A stretch of 43,614 nt of DNA from Romboutsia timonensis (GCF_900106845.1 NZ_LT629850.1:1805863-1849476), one strand, 5' to 3'; counted from the first letter of the stretch, positions 8,924 to 18,203 are shown. Numbers and translations: made by a program. Notes: generated from the sequence alone by a model not told the origin.

Positions 8924-8950
8924 TACCCTGTCGTATTTACCGACAGGGTA
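8924..8950 (-). terminator. Terminator of the S51 peptidase gene
   Basis: TACCCTGTCG (8924-8933) pairs perfectly with CGACAGGGTA (8941-8950). The minus strand continues into a T-rich tract. It is the third member of the same terminator sequence family. Confidence 0.88.
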
Positions 8951-8954
8951 TTTT

Positions 8955-9635
8955 TTAGTAGTAATGCTCTGGTACATCCCATTTTTGAGCATTACCTAAT
9001 ATATAAGCTTTTCCATCAATAACTAAAACTGCACCCTCATTAGTTATTGAGTAAACAGGCTTTTTCTTTTCTCTAATAAACCTTAATATACTTATATTTT
9101 GTAATTCTGTATTTTCAAAATGAACTTCTATATCAAAATCCTTAATTATATTTAATCCTATATAATATGAGTATCTCTCATAATCAGAGTCTTTAGTAAT
9201 ATGGTACTCTCTTATTTGAACCATTGCACCAGCACTAGTCCCAATCATAATTCCATTAAAATTTTCAAGTTCATGAACTAAATCATACTTTTGAAATTTT
9301 GCCATCATTTTATCTGGATAACCACCTGTAAAAAATAAAATATCACTATTTCTAATTTTTAATTTCATTAAATCTATACTATCTACAAATTGATTTATCC
9401 ATTTAATATTATTTTCATTAATACCATAAGATAGAAATGGTGAAACTATATCTTTATAATGAGTTCCATATTCACTACTAAAAGCTCTATTCCAATCCTT
9501 TTCATCCTTTAGCCAATTATCATCATACGAAAATGGAATGATTAATACATTATGATTATCTTTTATTATATTTTTTAATATGCTATAGCACCAATTTTCA
9601 TCAAAGTTGTTTAAACTAAGCAATAAGTTAACCAT
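8955..9635 (-). CDS. Peptidase S51 / class-I glutamine-amidotransferase-like protein
   Basis: A 226-residue cytoplasmic protein of the peptidase E (S51) fold. It has the nucleophile elbow MIGTSAGAMV with Ser134 and the upstream glycine loop FFTGGYPDKM (about 101-110) expected for this family. S51 members include aspartyl dipeptidase (PepE) and cyanophycinase, all acting on acidic dipeptide-like bonds. The exact substrate here is unknown. It follows the esterase and ATP-grasp genes on the same strand (72 bp after the ATP-grasp stop) and ends at a terminator, so the three may form one transcription unit that makes and hydrolyses a small amide-linked compound. The start ATG has GGAGG upstream. 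Confidence 0.82.
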   Translation of the reverse strand: MVNLLLSLNNFDENWCYSILKNIIKDNHNVLIIPFSYDDNWLKDEKDWNRAFSSEYGTHYKDIVSPFLSYGINENNIKWINQFVDSIDLMKLKIRNSDILFFTGGYPDKMMAKFQKYDLVHELENFNGIMIGTSAGAMVQIREYHITKDSDYERYSYYIGLNIIKDFDIEVHFENTELQNISILRFIREKKKPVYSITNEGAVLVIDGKAYILGNAQKWDVPEHYY

Positions 9636-9706
9636 TGTATGCCTCCTGATTATAGTAAATCTCTAATATTATATACTATAACCTATAATTAAGTTCTCTA
9701 TAATTG

Positions 9707-10897
9707 TTATATTTTTTCTGTAACAAGATTCATAATATTAAATAAATCATTTTCATCCTTACTTCTAGCTAACAATACTCTATCACCCATAGCTTCTGAT
9801 AATACCTTTGGCACATTTACATCTACTAAAATTTTATCATTGTATTTATTCTTTACATAATCAATAGAGTTTTTATATTTTACTCCATCTCTTCTGCTTA
9901 CATATCCTACAGAATATTTTCTATCTATATCAACGAAAGACTTATCATGAATTAGCATATCTGCCCAAATAGAATATACATCTACATCATAAGTATAATT
10001 TATAATATCAGGCATATATGCCCCTGGTGCTCTCATATTTACCTCAAGACCAACTAAATCTCCTTTTTTACCTAGACCTTCTTTATCTTCATCTAATCTA
10101 AAAAATTCAAAGTGAAAAAATCTACTTCTAGTATCAAAAGCTTTAACAGCTTTCTTTCCGATAGTTTCTATATCTCTATTTTTAATAGGTTGACAGTAAA
10201 ATCTAGCTTCTTGCTTTTCATTTACACAATCCATTATAGAGCTTAGCATAACATGACTTGATGCTATTAAAACATTCTTATTTGAATCGGCTATACCATC
10301 AAATGTTTCAACATGACCTTTTATAAACTCTTCTATTATGTATACTACACTTTCATCTCTTTCATTAAAAAATCTACGAATATCATCTTCGTTATTTAAC
10401 TTATATGTAGAGTTTGCTCCAACACCATTATCTGGCTTAGCTATTATAGGATATCCAACTTTGTTAGCAAAATCGATACATGATTCTAATGTTTTTACAT
10501 AATCATATCTAGCAACAGGTATATTAGCTTTTTTATATACAGCCTTCATTTTTGATTTATATTTCATTGGAGACATATTCTCTATCTTAGTTCCTGTATT
10601 TACATTAAATTTGCTACGAAGAGTAGCCTCCATTTCTAGCCAATATTCATTTTGAGACTCTATCCAATCAATTTTTCCATATTTATTTTCATAGAACTTA
10701 CATGCATTCTCAACTTCTTCAAAATTTTCAAGATTAGATACTTTATAATACTCAGTTACTGCATTCTTAGCCTCATTACTAATTAAGTTATAATCTTCAT
10801 CGCCTATTCCTAATACATTAACTCCTCTTTCCTTTAGCCTTGAGCAAAAGTTGTGAAAATATAATGGAAAGTGTGGTGAAATAAATACAACATTCAT
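9707..10897 (-). CDS. ATP-grasp domain protein (carboxylate-amine ligase type)
   Basis: A 396-residue enzyme with an N-terminal pre-ATP-grasp alpha/beta domain (VVFISPHFP...) and an ATP-grasp fold from about 110 to 320. The ATP-binding lysine is K154 in PIIAKPDNGVGANS, the adenine-contact segment is YIIEEFIKGHVETFDG (about 186-201), and the metal-binding segment is GLEVNMRAPGAY (about 283). This family joins a carboxylate to an amine using ATP through an acyl-phosphate. The substrates cannot be read from the sequence. Context with an S51 peptidase and an esterase on the same strand suggests a small peptide or amide product. Confidence 0.82.
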   Translation of the reverse strand: MNVVFISPHFPLYFHNFCSRLKERGVNVLGIGDEDYNLISNEAKNAVTEYYKVSNLENFEEVENACKFYENKYGKIDWIESQNEYWLEMEATLRSKFNVNTGTKIENMSPMKYKSKMKAVYKKANIPVARYDYVKTLESCIDFANKVGYPIIAKPDNGVGANSTYKLNNEDDIRRFFNERDESVVYIIEEFIKGHVETFDGIADSNKNVLIASSHVMLSSIMDCVNEKQEARFYCQPIKNRDIETIGKKAVKAFDTRSRFFHFEFFRLDEDKEGLGKKGDLVGLEVNMRAPGAYMPDIINYTYDVDVYSIWADMLIHDKSFVDIDRKYSVGYVSRRDGVKYKNSIDYVKNKYNDKILVDVNVPKVLSEAMGDRVLLARSKDENDLFNIMNLVTEKI

Positions 10898-11033
10898 TAA
10901 ATTATCCCCCTTAAATTTATAATATTTTATTTAAAATTTATATTAGTAAAATAATACTTTAGAGTCTATTTTAATATCCTATTGTTGCTATCATAACTTA
11001 AAATAATATTTTATTAAATTTTATATATTATAT

Positions 11034-11786
11034 CTATAATATTTTTTCTAGAAAATATGGTAACTGCACTCTCCACCAATCCCAATCATGGTTTACATCA
11101 GTTCCCCAGAAATCAACCCAAGCACCTATATTTTTATGCTCTAATATTTTTTTTAATTTATTTGTGCTATAAATCATTTCATCTTCCCATGCACCTTGAC
11201 CACAACATATTACAATCTTATTTTTTCTATACTTGTCAACAAATTCATGATCATATGGCATACCCTCTATGTATTTAATAGGTGCATTTTTATAAACTAA
11301 ATCATCACAATAGTCATAAAAAACAAAATCACTATCATAATAGCCACTAAGACCAATACATCCATCAAATATATCTGGTCTTCTAAACATAAAATTAACC
11401 GCATGAGTTGCTCCCATAGAGCACCCTGTAGTTAAAATTCCATTAGCATAGTATCCGTTACTATTTTTATTAATCTCAAATATTCTTGGAACCAACTCAT
11501 CTACAATATAGTAATACCATTGTTCATGCATATATATTCTATGTCTTTTATCACCAAAAATATCAGACCAGCTTTCTTTATCTATACTGTCACAACAAAA
11601 CAATTGAACTTTACCAGAGTTTATTAAATGTTCTATACTGTATACCATATTAAAGTTTTCAAAATCATAAAATCTACCATTTTGTGCTGGAAAAACTAAA
11701 ATAGGTTTACCCCCATGTCCATATACTTTAAATTCCATATCTCTATTTAAGCAATGGCTGTATTCTTTAAAATACTCTATTTTCAT
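11034..11786 (-). CDS. Esterase-D-like alpha/beta hydrolase
   Basis: A 250-residue alpha/beta hydrolase of the putative esterase (PF00756-like) family. The nucleophile elbow is TTGCSMGATHAV with Ser123, and the C-terminal DVNHDWDWW supplies the catalytic His. An Asp in the CCGQGAWED region or nearby would complete the triad. There is no signal peptide, so it is probably cytoplasmic. It is the first gene of the minus-strand set esterase, ATP-grasp, S51 peptidase, 136 bp before the ATP-grasp start. GGGGGAC lies just before its ATG. The substrate is unknown. Confidence 0.8.
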   Translation of the reverse strand: MKIEYFKEYSHCLNRDMEFKVYGHGGKPILVFPAQNGRFYDFENFNMVYSIEHLINSGKVQLFCCDSIDKESWSDIFGDKRHRIYMHEQWYYYIVDELVPRIFEINKNSNGYYANGILTTGCSMGATHAVNFMFRRPDIFDGCIGLSGYYDSDFVFYDYCDDLVYKNAPIKYIEGMPYDHEFVDKYRKNKIVICCGQGAWEDEMIYSTNKLKKILEHKNIGAWVDFWGTDVNHDWDWWRVQLPYFLEKIL

Positions 11787-12019
11787 CCAGTCCCCCCTAA
11801 ACTATTTTTTAAATATAGGAAATTATAGCACAATACACTTATAAAAATTCTTATTTTTAAAATAAAATATTAATTTTATTTAAAAATTTTTTTATATGAT
11901 AGATTGTAAATATAAGTGCAACTAGATATCTTTTCAATAGCGTATATATGTATATTCATAGTTTTACACAAATATACTTATGATATAATTTCATTGTACA
12001 TAAAAAAGACATAAAAAAA
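11787..12019. other. Intergenic region upstream of the esterase gene
   Basis: AT-rich spacer that must contain the promoter of the esterase/ATP-grasp set. No clear -35/-10 pair is distinguishable in the AT background and no gene was recognised. Confidence 0.35.
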
Positions 12020-12053
12020 GAATTATAACTTATATTTTTATAAGTATAATTCT
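12020..12053 (-). terminator. Terminator of the PotBCAD/deaminase operon
   Basis: AGAATTATAACTTATA and TATAAGTATAATTCT pair with one mismatch around a short T loop. The minus strand continues into seven T residues. It is roughly symmetrical, so it could also act for plus-strand readthrough. Confidence 0.8.
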
Positions 12054-12162
12054 CTTTTTTATTAAAACATGTTGTTGACTTATTGCTTAACTGATATCGT
12101 TTTTTTAGGATATTAAAAGTCCTAAGAAATATTTACCCACATATTATCTTTTTTAATCAATT

Positions 12163-13476
12163 TTATAGATTTTTAGCTAATTTATTTACTTTATCCTTTA
12201 ATCCTAATAAATCCTTTCTTATTTTTGAAAAATCTCCACTTACTAATTCCTTATTTCTTACAACGATTTTACCATCTACTATTACTGTATGTACATTTGA
12301 AGGATTTGAAGAATAAACTATAGTAGCATAATAATCGTATATAGGTTGCATATTTACAGATTTTGTTTCAATTAAAACTAAATCTGCCTTTTTATCAACT
12401 TCTATAGATCCAACAATCTTATCTAATCCTAAAACTCTAGCACCACCCATTGTTGCCATCTCAACTATTTCATCTGATGGAAGAAGTGTCCTATCATTAT
12501 TAAATAACTTATGTATCTTCCCAACTTGAGACATTTGACTTATTATATCTAATGTATTTGAACTCATTGGTCCATCTGTTCCAAGCCCTATATCTATACC
12601 ATTTTCTTTCATCTTTAATATTGGACAAACTCCCTTTGCTCCTTTAGAGTTTGCAGATATATTATGAGATACTTTTGCATTTTTCTTTCTTAATATATTT
12701 ATATCTTCATCATCAACTAAAATTGTATGAGCAGATATAAAATTATGATCTAAAATACCTAATTTATCTAAATATCCAACTGGAGTTAAATTATATTTCT
12801 CTTTACACATAGAAACTTCATAATCCATTTCAGCTACATGCATAGTAAAAGGAATATTGTATTTTTTAGATAAGTTATATGCTGATTTTAATGATTCATC
12901 ACTATTAGTATAAATTGCATGTGGTGCTATTCCTGGAGTTATTAAATCGTCATCTTTCCATTTTTTGATAAAGTCTTTAGCATAATAAATTCCTCCATAA
13001 GGCTTTTCTGAGTCAGGAGATGGAAAATCAACTACAGTTTCACATACAATACCTCTCATATTCAGTTCTTTAGCTGCTTTTGCAACTTCATCTTCAAAGT
13101 AGTACATATCACAAAATGTAGTTACTCCTCCTAATAACATTTCAGATACTGCATATTTTGCTCCTATATAAGTTAATTCTTTATCCACTAACTTTTGTTC
13201 TAAAGGAAATAAGTATCTTTTTAATCTATCCTTATAATCATCTGCTAAGCTTCTAAATGGAATCATTGATGCATGGGTATGACAATTTATCATACCTGGC
13301 ATTAATATAGCATCTTCACCATCTATTAAATTTACATCTTCATCAAATTCTTTTTCACATCCAACATAAACTATCTTATCATCTTTATATATAACCATAC
13401 CATTTTCTATGATATCTTTATTTTGATTCATAGTAAGTATATTTACATTTTTTATCACTGTAGATTTACTATTCAT
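12163..13476 (-). CDS. Amidohydrolase-superfamily deaminase (MtaD / SsnA-like)
   Basis: A metal-dependent hydrolase of 437 residues with the TIM-barrel zinc site of the 5-methylthioadenosine/S-adenosylhomocysteine deaminase and guanine deaminase group. Visible elements are HTH in GMINCHTHAS (about 66-68), His in FTMHVAEMDYE, His in FISAHTILVD and Asp in GLGTDGPMSSN. Flanking beta-sandwich parts at both ends include the C-terminal VHTVIVDGKIVV. ATG 13476 is chosen because the earlier in-frame ATG at 13488 overlaps the GGAGG site itself. It is last in the operon behind a PotBCAD-like importer, which suggests that it deaminates the compound the importer brings in, perhaps a purine or an amine. 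The substrate is inference only. Confidence 0.85.
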   Translation of the reverse strand: MNSKSTVIKNVNILTMNQNKDIIENGMVIYKDDKIVYVGCEKEFDEDVNLIDGEDAILMPGMINCHTHASMIPFRSLADDYKDRLKRYLFPLEQKLVDKELTYIGAKYAVSEMLLGGVTTFCDMYYFEDEVAKAAKELNMRGIVCETVVDFPSPDSEKPYGGIYYAKDFIKKWKDDDLITPGIAPHAIYTNSDESLKSAYNLSKKYNIPFTMHVAEMDYEVSMCKEKYNLTPVGYLDKLGILDHNFISAHTILVDDEDINILRKKNAKVSHNISANSKGAKGVCPILKMKENGIDIGLGTDGPMSSNTLDIISQMSQVGKIHKLFNNDRTLLPSDEIVEMATMGGARVLGLDKIVGSIEVDKKADLVLIETKSVNMQPIYDYYATIVYSSNPSNVHTVIVDGKIVVRNKELVSGDFSKIRKDLLGLKDKVNKLAKNL

Positions 13477-13580
13477 ATTTTCCTCCATTATTTAAAAAGG
13501 CTATTCAAAATTACTTTTGATATAGCCCTAATCTCTAACCTTTAAATTCTTTATTATTAATTTTATTTAATATTTATCCC

Positions 13581-14627
13581 TTAGTTCATTACTCTATTCC
13601 ACTTGTTTATCCAATCATTCATTAAAGGATTTACAACTTTATAATCTATAGTTTTAGCATTTTTAACAATATCTCCGTAAGCTAAGTTTTTCGCATCCTC
13701 TTCATTTAATTTTACATCTGTGTTTATTGGAGCATCATTTAATGCTTTTGCAGCTCTTTCTTGTACTTCATCACTTAATACATAGTTTATGAATTCATAA
13801 GCTAAATCTTTATTTTTAGAGTTTGCATTTATATTTATAGTATTGAAGTTTAAGTAAGTTCCTGATTCAGGTATAACATTTATAACTTCTGGCTTAGCCT
13901 TTTGTATAGTTTCAAATGCAAAATCTGATGCTATAGCGGCTACTATTTCTCCACTTGAGAACATGTTAGCTAAATCGGATGACTTGCTATAAGTTTTTAC
14001 AACATTTGGCTTTAATTTTTCTAATTCTTTAAATGCAGCTTCTCCGTTATCTTCAGTTATATCAACACCAGCTTTAGTTGCCGCTATATCAACTACTGCT
14101 GCCCCATTTGTAGTAGTTATATCTGGTATTGCTATTTTACCTTTTAATTCTGGCTTCCATAAATCTTCCCAAGAGTTTATTTCTATATTGCTAGTTGGGT
14201 CAACTACTATACCTATACTGTTTAAAGTGTAAGCTGGTCCATATCCATTTTCTACTGTATACTTAGCTTTTTCATTTATTTTTTGTGCATTTGGTATTTT
14301 AGAGTAATCTAATTTTTCAAATATACCTGCTTCTATTCCTTGCTCTGAGAATGATTCAGCTAAATAAGTTATATCTATATTTGAGTTTGGATTATTCTTC
14401 ATTTTAGTTAATCTATCAGAGTTGTTTCCAACTTCTAAGACTACTTCTACTCCATGTTCTTCAGCAAAAGGTTCAAATATTTCTTTTTTTAATACATCTT
14501 CATTTAGTCCCCAAGTTGAAATTATAAGCTTGTCTGACCCTGCTGAGTTATCTTTTGCTTTACATCCTACTAAAAGTGATGCTGATAAAACTCCTGTTAA
14601 TACTAATGATAAAATTTTCTTGTTCAT
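13581..14627 (-). CDS. ABC transporter substrate-binding lipoprotein (PotD-like)
   Basis: A 348-residue periplasmic-binding-type protein anchored by a lipobox (LLVGC, Cys22). It is of the spermidine/putrescine/2-aminoethylphosphonate-type class: it opens with LIISTWGLNEDVLKKEI, typical of PotD-class proteins, and ends with the helix-rich DEVQERAAKALNDAPIN region. It captures the solute outside the membrane for the permeases at 15707 and 16491. GGAGGT precedes the ATG. The polyamine assignment is by family; the ligand-binding acidic residues were not verified, and the deaminase downstream leaves other nitrogen compounds possible. Confidence 0.85.
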   Translation of the reverse strand: MNKKILSLVLTGVLSASLLVGCKAKDNSAGSDKLIISTWGLNEDVLKKEIFEPFAEEHGVEVVLEVGNNSDRLTKMKNNPNSNIDITYLAESFSEQGIEAGIFEKLDYSKIPNAQKINEKAKYTVENGYGPAYTLNSIGIVVDPTSNIEINSWEDLWKPELKGKIAIPDITTTNGAAVVDIAATKAGVDITEDNGEAAFKELEKLKPNVVKTYSKSSDLANMFSSGEIVAAIASDFAFETIQKAKPEVINVIPESGTYLNFNTININANSKNKDLAYEFINYVLSDEVQERAAKALNDAPINTDVKLNEEDAKNLAYGDIVKNAKTIDYKVVNPLMNDWINKWNRVMN

Positions 14628-14645
14628 CTGTCATTTACCTCCACT

Positions 14646-15677
14646 TTATAATATAACAATTTTATTTGATGGTAATTGAAGTTTTACTTTATTACCTTTT
14701 TCATAAACTACGCTATTTTCGCTATTTACTATTAAATTTCCTATAGATGTTTTTACATCATATTGATATGCCTTTCCTAAGAAAGTTCTTATCTCAACTG
14801 TTCCATCTATTGTATTTTCACTATCTTCATTTACTATTTTTATATCATCAGGCCTTATAGTAGCTTTAACTATATCCTTATCCTTAGCTCTATCAACCTT
14901 AAATTCTATATTATTTTCACTAGAATAAGTATTTTTAGAAGTTTTCTTTAAATCTATAAAGTTTTCAAATCCAACGAATCTTGCAACGAATTCAGTTGCT
15001 GGGTTTGAGTATATATTTTCTGGCGTATCAAATTGTTCTATAACACCTTTATTTAGTACTGCTACCTTATCAGATATTGAGAAACACTCCTCTTGATCAT
15101 GAGTAACAAATAAAGTTGTTATACCTAATTTTTGTTGAAGTTTTCTTATTTCAACTCTCATTTTAAGTCTTAACTTTGCATCTAAGTTACTAAGTGGTTC
15201 ATCAAGTAATAATAAGCTTGGCTCTATAACTAATGCTCTAGCTATAGCAACTCTTTGTCTCTGTCCACCTGATAATTCCTTAGGATATCTCTTTGCTAAA
15301 TGAGACATATCAACAACTTCTAACATCTCACTTACCTTTTTCTTTATTTCTTCTTTAGCAACCTTTTTCATCTTAAGACCAAATGCCACGTTTTCTTCAA
15401 CTGTTAAGTGTGGGAATAGAGCATAACTTTGGAAAACTAAACCGAAATTTCTATTATGTACTGGTATTTTCGTATAATCCTTGTCTCCTAAGTAAAAATG
15501 ACCTGCTGTTGGCTCTATAAATCCTGCAACAACTCTTAATGTAGTAGTTTTACCACATCCACTTGGACCTAAAAGTGAAACAAGTTCTCCCTTTTTTATA
15601 TTTAAGTTTAAATTCTCAAGTATATTAGTTTTTTTATCATATGATACGTTTATATTTTGTAATTTTATTAAATCCAT
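14646..15677 (-). CDS. ABC transporter ATPase (PotA-like)
   Basis: A 343-residue import ATPase of the PotA/FbpC class. Walker A GPSGCGKTT (37-45), Q-loop VFQSYALFPH (81-90), signature LSGGQRQRVA (135-144), Walker B LLLLDEP (155-161), and the H-loop in FVTHDQEE are all intact. A C-terminal TOBE domain (about 240-343) is typical of PotA-class ATPases. The ATG at 15677 is preferred over an upstream TTG because GGAGG lies eight bases before it. It powers the import system of this operon. Confidence 0.92.
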   Translation of the reverse strand: MDLIKLQNINVSYDKKTNILENLNLNIKKGELVSLLGPSGCGKTTTLRVVAGFIEPTAGHFYLGDKDYTKIPVHNRNFGLVFQSYALFPHLTVEENVAFGLKMKKVAKEEIKKKVSEMLEVVDMSHLAKRYPKELSGGQRQRVAIARALVIEPSLLLLDEPLSNLDAKLRLKMRVEIRKLQQKLGITTLFVTHDQEECFSISDKVAVLNKGVIEQFDTPENIYSNPATEFVARFVGFENFIDLKKTSKNTYSSENNIEFKVDRAKDKDIVKATIRPDDIKIVNEDSENTIDGTVEIRTFLGKAYQYDVKTSIGNLIVNSENSVVYEKGNKVKLQLPSNKIVIL

Positions 15678-15706
15678 TTTATATTCCTCCAAGGTTTTGC
15701 TTAAAC

Positions 15707-16489
15707 TTATGCCGAAAAATTGCTAAGTCCTAATGTCTTTTCTAAAATGTACATTATACCTATAGTTAAAATCATTAATATTACAGATAAAGCTGATACT
15801 GTTGGATCATAATTATACTCAACATAGTTCATCATTGTTATAGGTAATGTACTTACACCTGGTCCTGTTAAAAACATTGAAACTGGTACGTTATTAAATG
15901 AGTTTATAAATGCTAGCATAAATGCTGCCATAACTCCCGATGTTATATTTGGAAGTACAACTTTGAAAAATGTTTGCGATTTTTTACATCCTAAACTCAT
16001 TGCAGCTTCTTCTATTGCATAGTCAAATACTTCTAAACTAGATCCTACAACCCTTATAATATAAGGAATAATTACTAAAGTATGTCCTATAAGTAAACTT
16101 GAAGTTACTGTAAGGTTTAACTTTACTAATAAGAATTGGAATAACGAGAATCCAACTACTATTGCAGGTATCATAAGCGGTGAGAAGAAAAAGTTCTTAA
16201 GTAAACTTTTTCCCTTAAAATCAAATCTACTTAATCCATAAGCTGCTGGCATACCTATAATTAAGGCTATTACAGTAGCTATAGTAGATATTCCTAAACT
16301 TGTAATCATACTATTCATAAAAGATTCTGAAGTAAATACATTCATAAACCACTGTAAGCTAAATCCTTTTGGTGGGAATGCTATATAGTTTTCAGTTCCT
16401 ATACTAGTCATTGCTATTATAACTAGTGGTGCAAATAAGAATATATATACTAAAACAACAAACGCTGTTAGAAATTTACTTTTCTTCAT
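15707..16489 (-). CDS. ABC transporter permease (PotC-like)
   Basis: A 260-residue inner-membrane permease with six hydrophobic segments and the cytoplasmic EAA loop EEAAMSLGCKKSQTFFKVVLP that docks on the ATPase. PotC-type order and length. The start at ATG 16489 begins one base after the stop of the upstream permease. Its ribosome binding site AGAGGTG lies inside the end of that gene, so translation is coupled. Confidence 0.92.
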   Translation of the reverse strand: MKKSKFLTAFVVLVYIFLFAPLVIIAMTSIGTENYIAFPPKGFSLQWFMNVFTSESFMNSMITSLGISTIATVIALIIGMPAAYGLSRFDFKGKSLLKNFFFSPLMIPAIVVGFSLFQFLLVKLNLTVTSSLLIGHTLVIIPYIIRVVGSSLEVFDYAIEEAAMSLGCKKSQTFFKVVLPNITSGVMAAFMLAFINSFNNVPVSMFLTGPGVSTLPITMMNYVEYNYDPTVSALSVILMILTIGIMYILEKTLGLSNFSA

Positions 16490-16490
16490 T

Positions 16491-17321
16491 TTAAGAAACA
16501 CCTCTCTTGTCTAGTCTTGATGCTAAGAAGTTTATTGTTTTTACAACTATTAATGTAACTACTATCATTATAGTTGCAACTACTGCTGCACCTTGCCAAT
16601 CACCTAATGTCATAGTCTTTTGATATATAAGTGTTGCTAGTACAGTATTTTTATTTCCACCTAATAATTGTGGGGTTGTATATGCAGTTAATGCACCTGT
16701 AAATACTAATACTGTTCCAACTATTAACCCAGGTAAACTTAGTGGGAATATAACCTTGAAAAATGCAACTATTTTATTAGCACCTAAGCTTTCTGCTGCT
16801 TCTAATAGATCATTTTCAACATTTTCCATTACTCCAACAAGTGAGATAATCATAAGCGGTAAGAATATATACACAGTACCAACTATTATGGCACCTTCAG
16901 TGTATAAAAGTGATAATGGCTCTGTGATTAAATTTAACTTCATAAGTAAAGTGTTTATGACACCATTTTTTCCTAATATACTCATCCATGCAAATGAACG
17001 AACAACTGAGTTAGTTAAGATAGGAAATACCGTTAAAGCTATAAATAATCCTCTTAATTTTTTAGATGTTCTCGATATGTAATAAGATACTGGCACTCCG
17101 ATTAACATACATATTATTGATGATATTAATGATACCTTTATAGTTCTACATAATATACTCATCATATATTCGTCTTTAAAAAAATCCGTGTATGCACTAA
17201 ACATTCCATTAGATGCATCAGTGAATGTAGGTAATATCGTTTCTAATAATGGAATTATCATAAAGTATGATATAAGTACGATACATGGTAAAAATAATAT
17301 GTACTGATATTTCTTATTCAT
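16491..17321 (-). CDS. ABC transporter permease (PotB-like)
   Basis: A 276-residue inner-membrane permease and the first gene of the five-gene operon. It has six membrane segments, and the EAA loop LEAAESLGANKIVAFFKVIF contacts the ATPase. ATG 17321 is chosen over earlier in-frame starts up to 17372 because AAAGGGG lies correctly before it and the protein then begins MNKKYQYILFLPCIVLISY, as PotB proteins do. Confidence 0.92.
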   Translation of the reverse strand: MNKKYQYILFLPCIVLISYFMIIPLLETILPTFTDASNGMFSAYTDFFKDEYMMSILCRTIKVSLISSIICMLIGVPVSYYISRTSKKLRGLFIALTVFPILTNSVVRSFAWMSILGKNGVINTLLMKLNLITEPLSLLYTEGAIIVGTVYIFLPLMIISLVGVMENVENDLLEAAESLGANKIVAFFKVIFPLSLPGLIVGTVLVFTGALTAYTTPQLLGGNKNTVLATLIYQKTMTLGDWQGAAVVATIMIVVTLIVVKTINFLASRLDKRGVS

Positions 17322-17387
17322 TATGTCGTTCCCCTTTCTAGTCATAATATACGAATATTTTTTTATATTCATTAGTTTTACATACGT

Positions 17388-17417
17388 ATTTTATCAGTAT
17401 TTACAGAACATTGTCAA
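17388..17417 (-). promoter_or_regulatory. Sigma-A-type promoter of the PotBCAD/deaminase operon
   Basis: On the minus strand a perfect -35 TTGACA (17412-17417) is followed by 18 bp and a -10 TAAAAT (17388-17393), about 67 bp before the permease start. A GAATAT/ATATTC inverted repeat around a T tract (about 17353-17370) lies downstream in the leader and could be an operator. No riboswitch was recognised. Confidence 0.65.
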
Positions 17418-17543
17418 TATTATTTTAAATATCATTCTACATTTTCTGTATTTTTTATAAATAAAACCATATAATCGTTCATTTTTTAAAATTGGATTTT
17501 ATTTTCTATTTAATTTCTAATTATATCTCTTTATATAAAATAA

Positions 17544-17569
17544 AGCCGTTGATTAAATAATCAACGGCT
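17544..17569 (-). terminator. Terminator downstream of the small Cys protein
   Basis: AGCCGTTGATTA (17544-17555) and TAATCAACGGCT (17558-17569) form a perfect 12-bp stem, with T-rich sequence after it on the minus strand. Confidence 0.85.
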
Positions 17570-17586
17570 CTCATTTATGTAACAAT

Positions 17587-17720
17587 TTATATTTTGATAT
17601 TTATCATATATATCTTTTTTACATTTATAAATATTTTATCTATAATTTCATCTACTTCACCCAAAGCATTTAGTACTTTATCATTGGTAGCATAGCCTTA
17701 TACTTCTTTTATAGCTAATA
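17587..17720 (-). other. Possible decayed coding fragment
   Basis: On the minus strand one frame reads GYATNDKVLNALGEVDEII and on to a stop at 17587, with KLLLAIKEV in the same frame just upstream, separated by a stop codon. There is no start codon or ribosome binding site. It looks like the tail of a dead gene, but the family was not recognised and chance is possible in AT-rich DNA. Confidence 0.25.
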
Positions 17721-17787
17721 ATAATTTTTATTAAATACTGTGCTTGAATCGTTTTTTAAACCTTTATTTTAAATAAGTAAAAAATTA

Positions 17788-17967
17788 TTATTTACATTGT
17801 TCTATAAAATCTTCTTCTGATGATGCTGTTATTAAATCATCTCCAACATAAGCTGTAAATTCAGATCCACATTCACCTATACAAGTATCCTCTATTTCTC
17901 TGCCTAATAAAGCAGCTTTTAAATCTTCTACGCTCATTCCTGAACACATTGAACATACTTTTATCAT
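17788..17967 (-). CDS. Small Cys-rich protein (DUF1450 / thioredoxin-like ferredoxin type)
   Basis: A 59-residue protein with CSMC near the N-terminus, CIGEC in the middle and YVGDDLITASSEEDFIEQC at the end. The Cys spacing and the small beta-alpha pattern resemble DUF1450/YuzB and thioredoxin-like [2Fe-2S] proteins, so a metal or redox role in the cytoplasm is plausible. The start at ATG 17967 is set by AGGAGG just upstream; a longer frame to 18021 has no ribosome binding site. It is monocistronic. Confidence 0.55.
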   Translation of the reverse strand: MIKVCSMCSGMSVEDLKAALLGREIEDTCIGECGSEFTAYVGDDLITASSEEDFIEQCK

Positions 17968-18203
17968 AATTAATCCTCCTACTAGTTGTCTAAATCTTTT
18001 GTTATTTATTATATACACCATTTTTTTAATATTTAAACAATAATAATATACTTTTAATTCAACATATTTTATTTAATCCTATATTTTTATTTTAAAATAT
18101 CTTAGTATCTGTAGTATTTTCTTAAATATACTTAACCAAAAAATAAAGGGCTATAAAATGTAAAGTGTACCCTTTGTCAAGGACAATTTAAAAAAAGGTA
18201 TTT

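Noticed and set aside
14646-15692. Longer PotA start (MEEYK...) at TTG 15692
   Set aside because: The GGAGG site overlaps that TTG, so ATG 15677 is the real start.
17541-17575. Riboswitch ahead of the Pot operon
   Set aside because: The structure is a plain 12-bp terminator of the upstream small gene; no conserved riboswitch core was seen.
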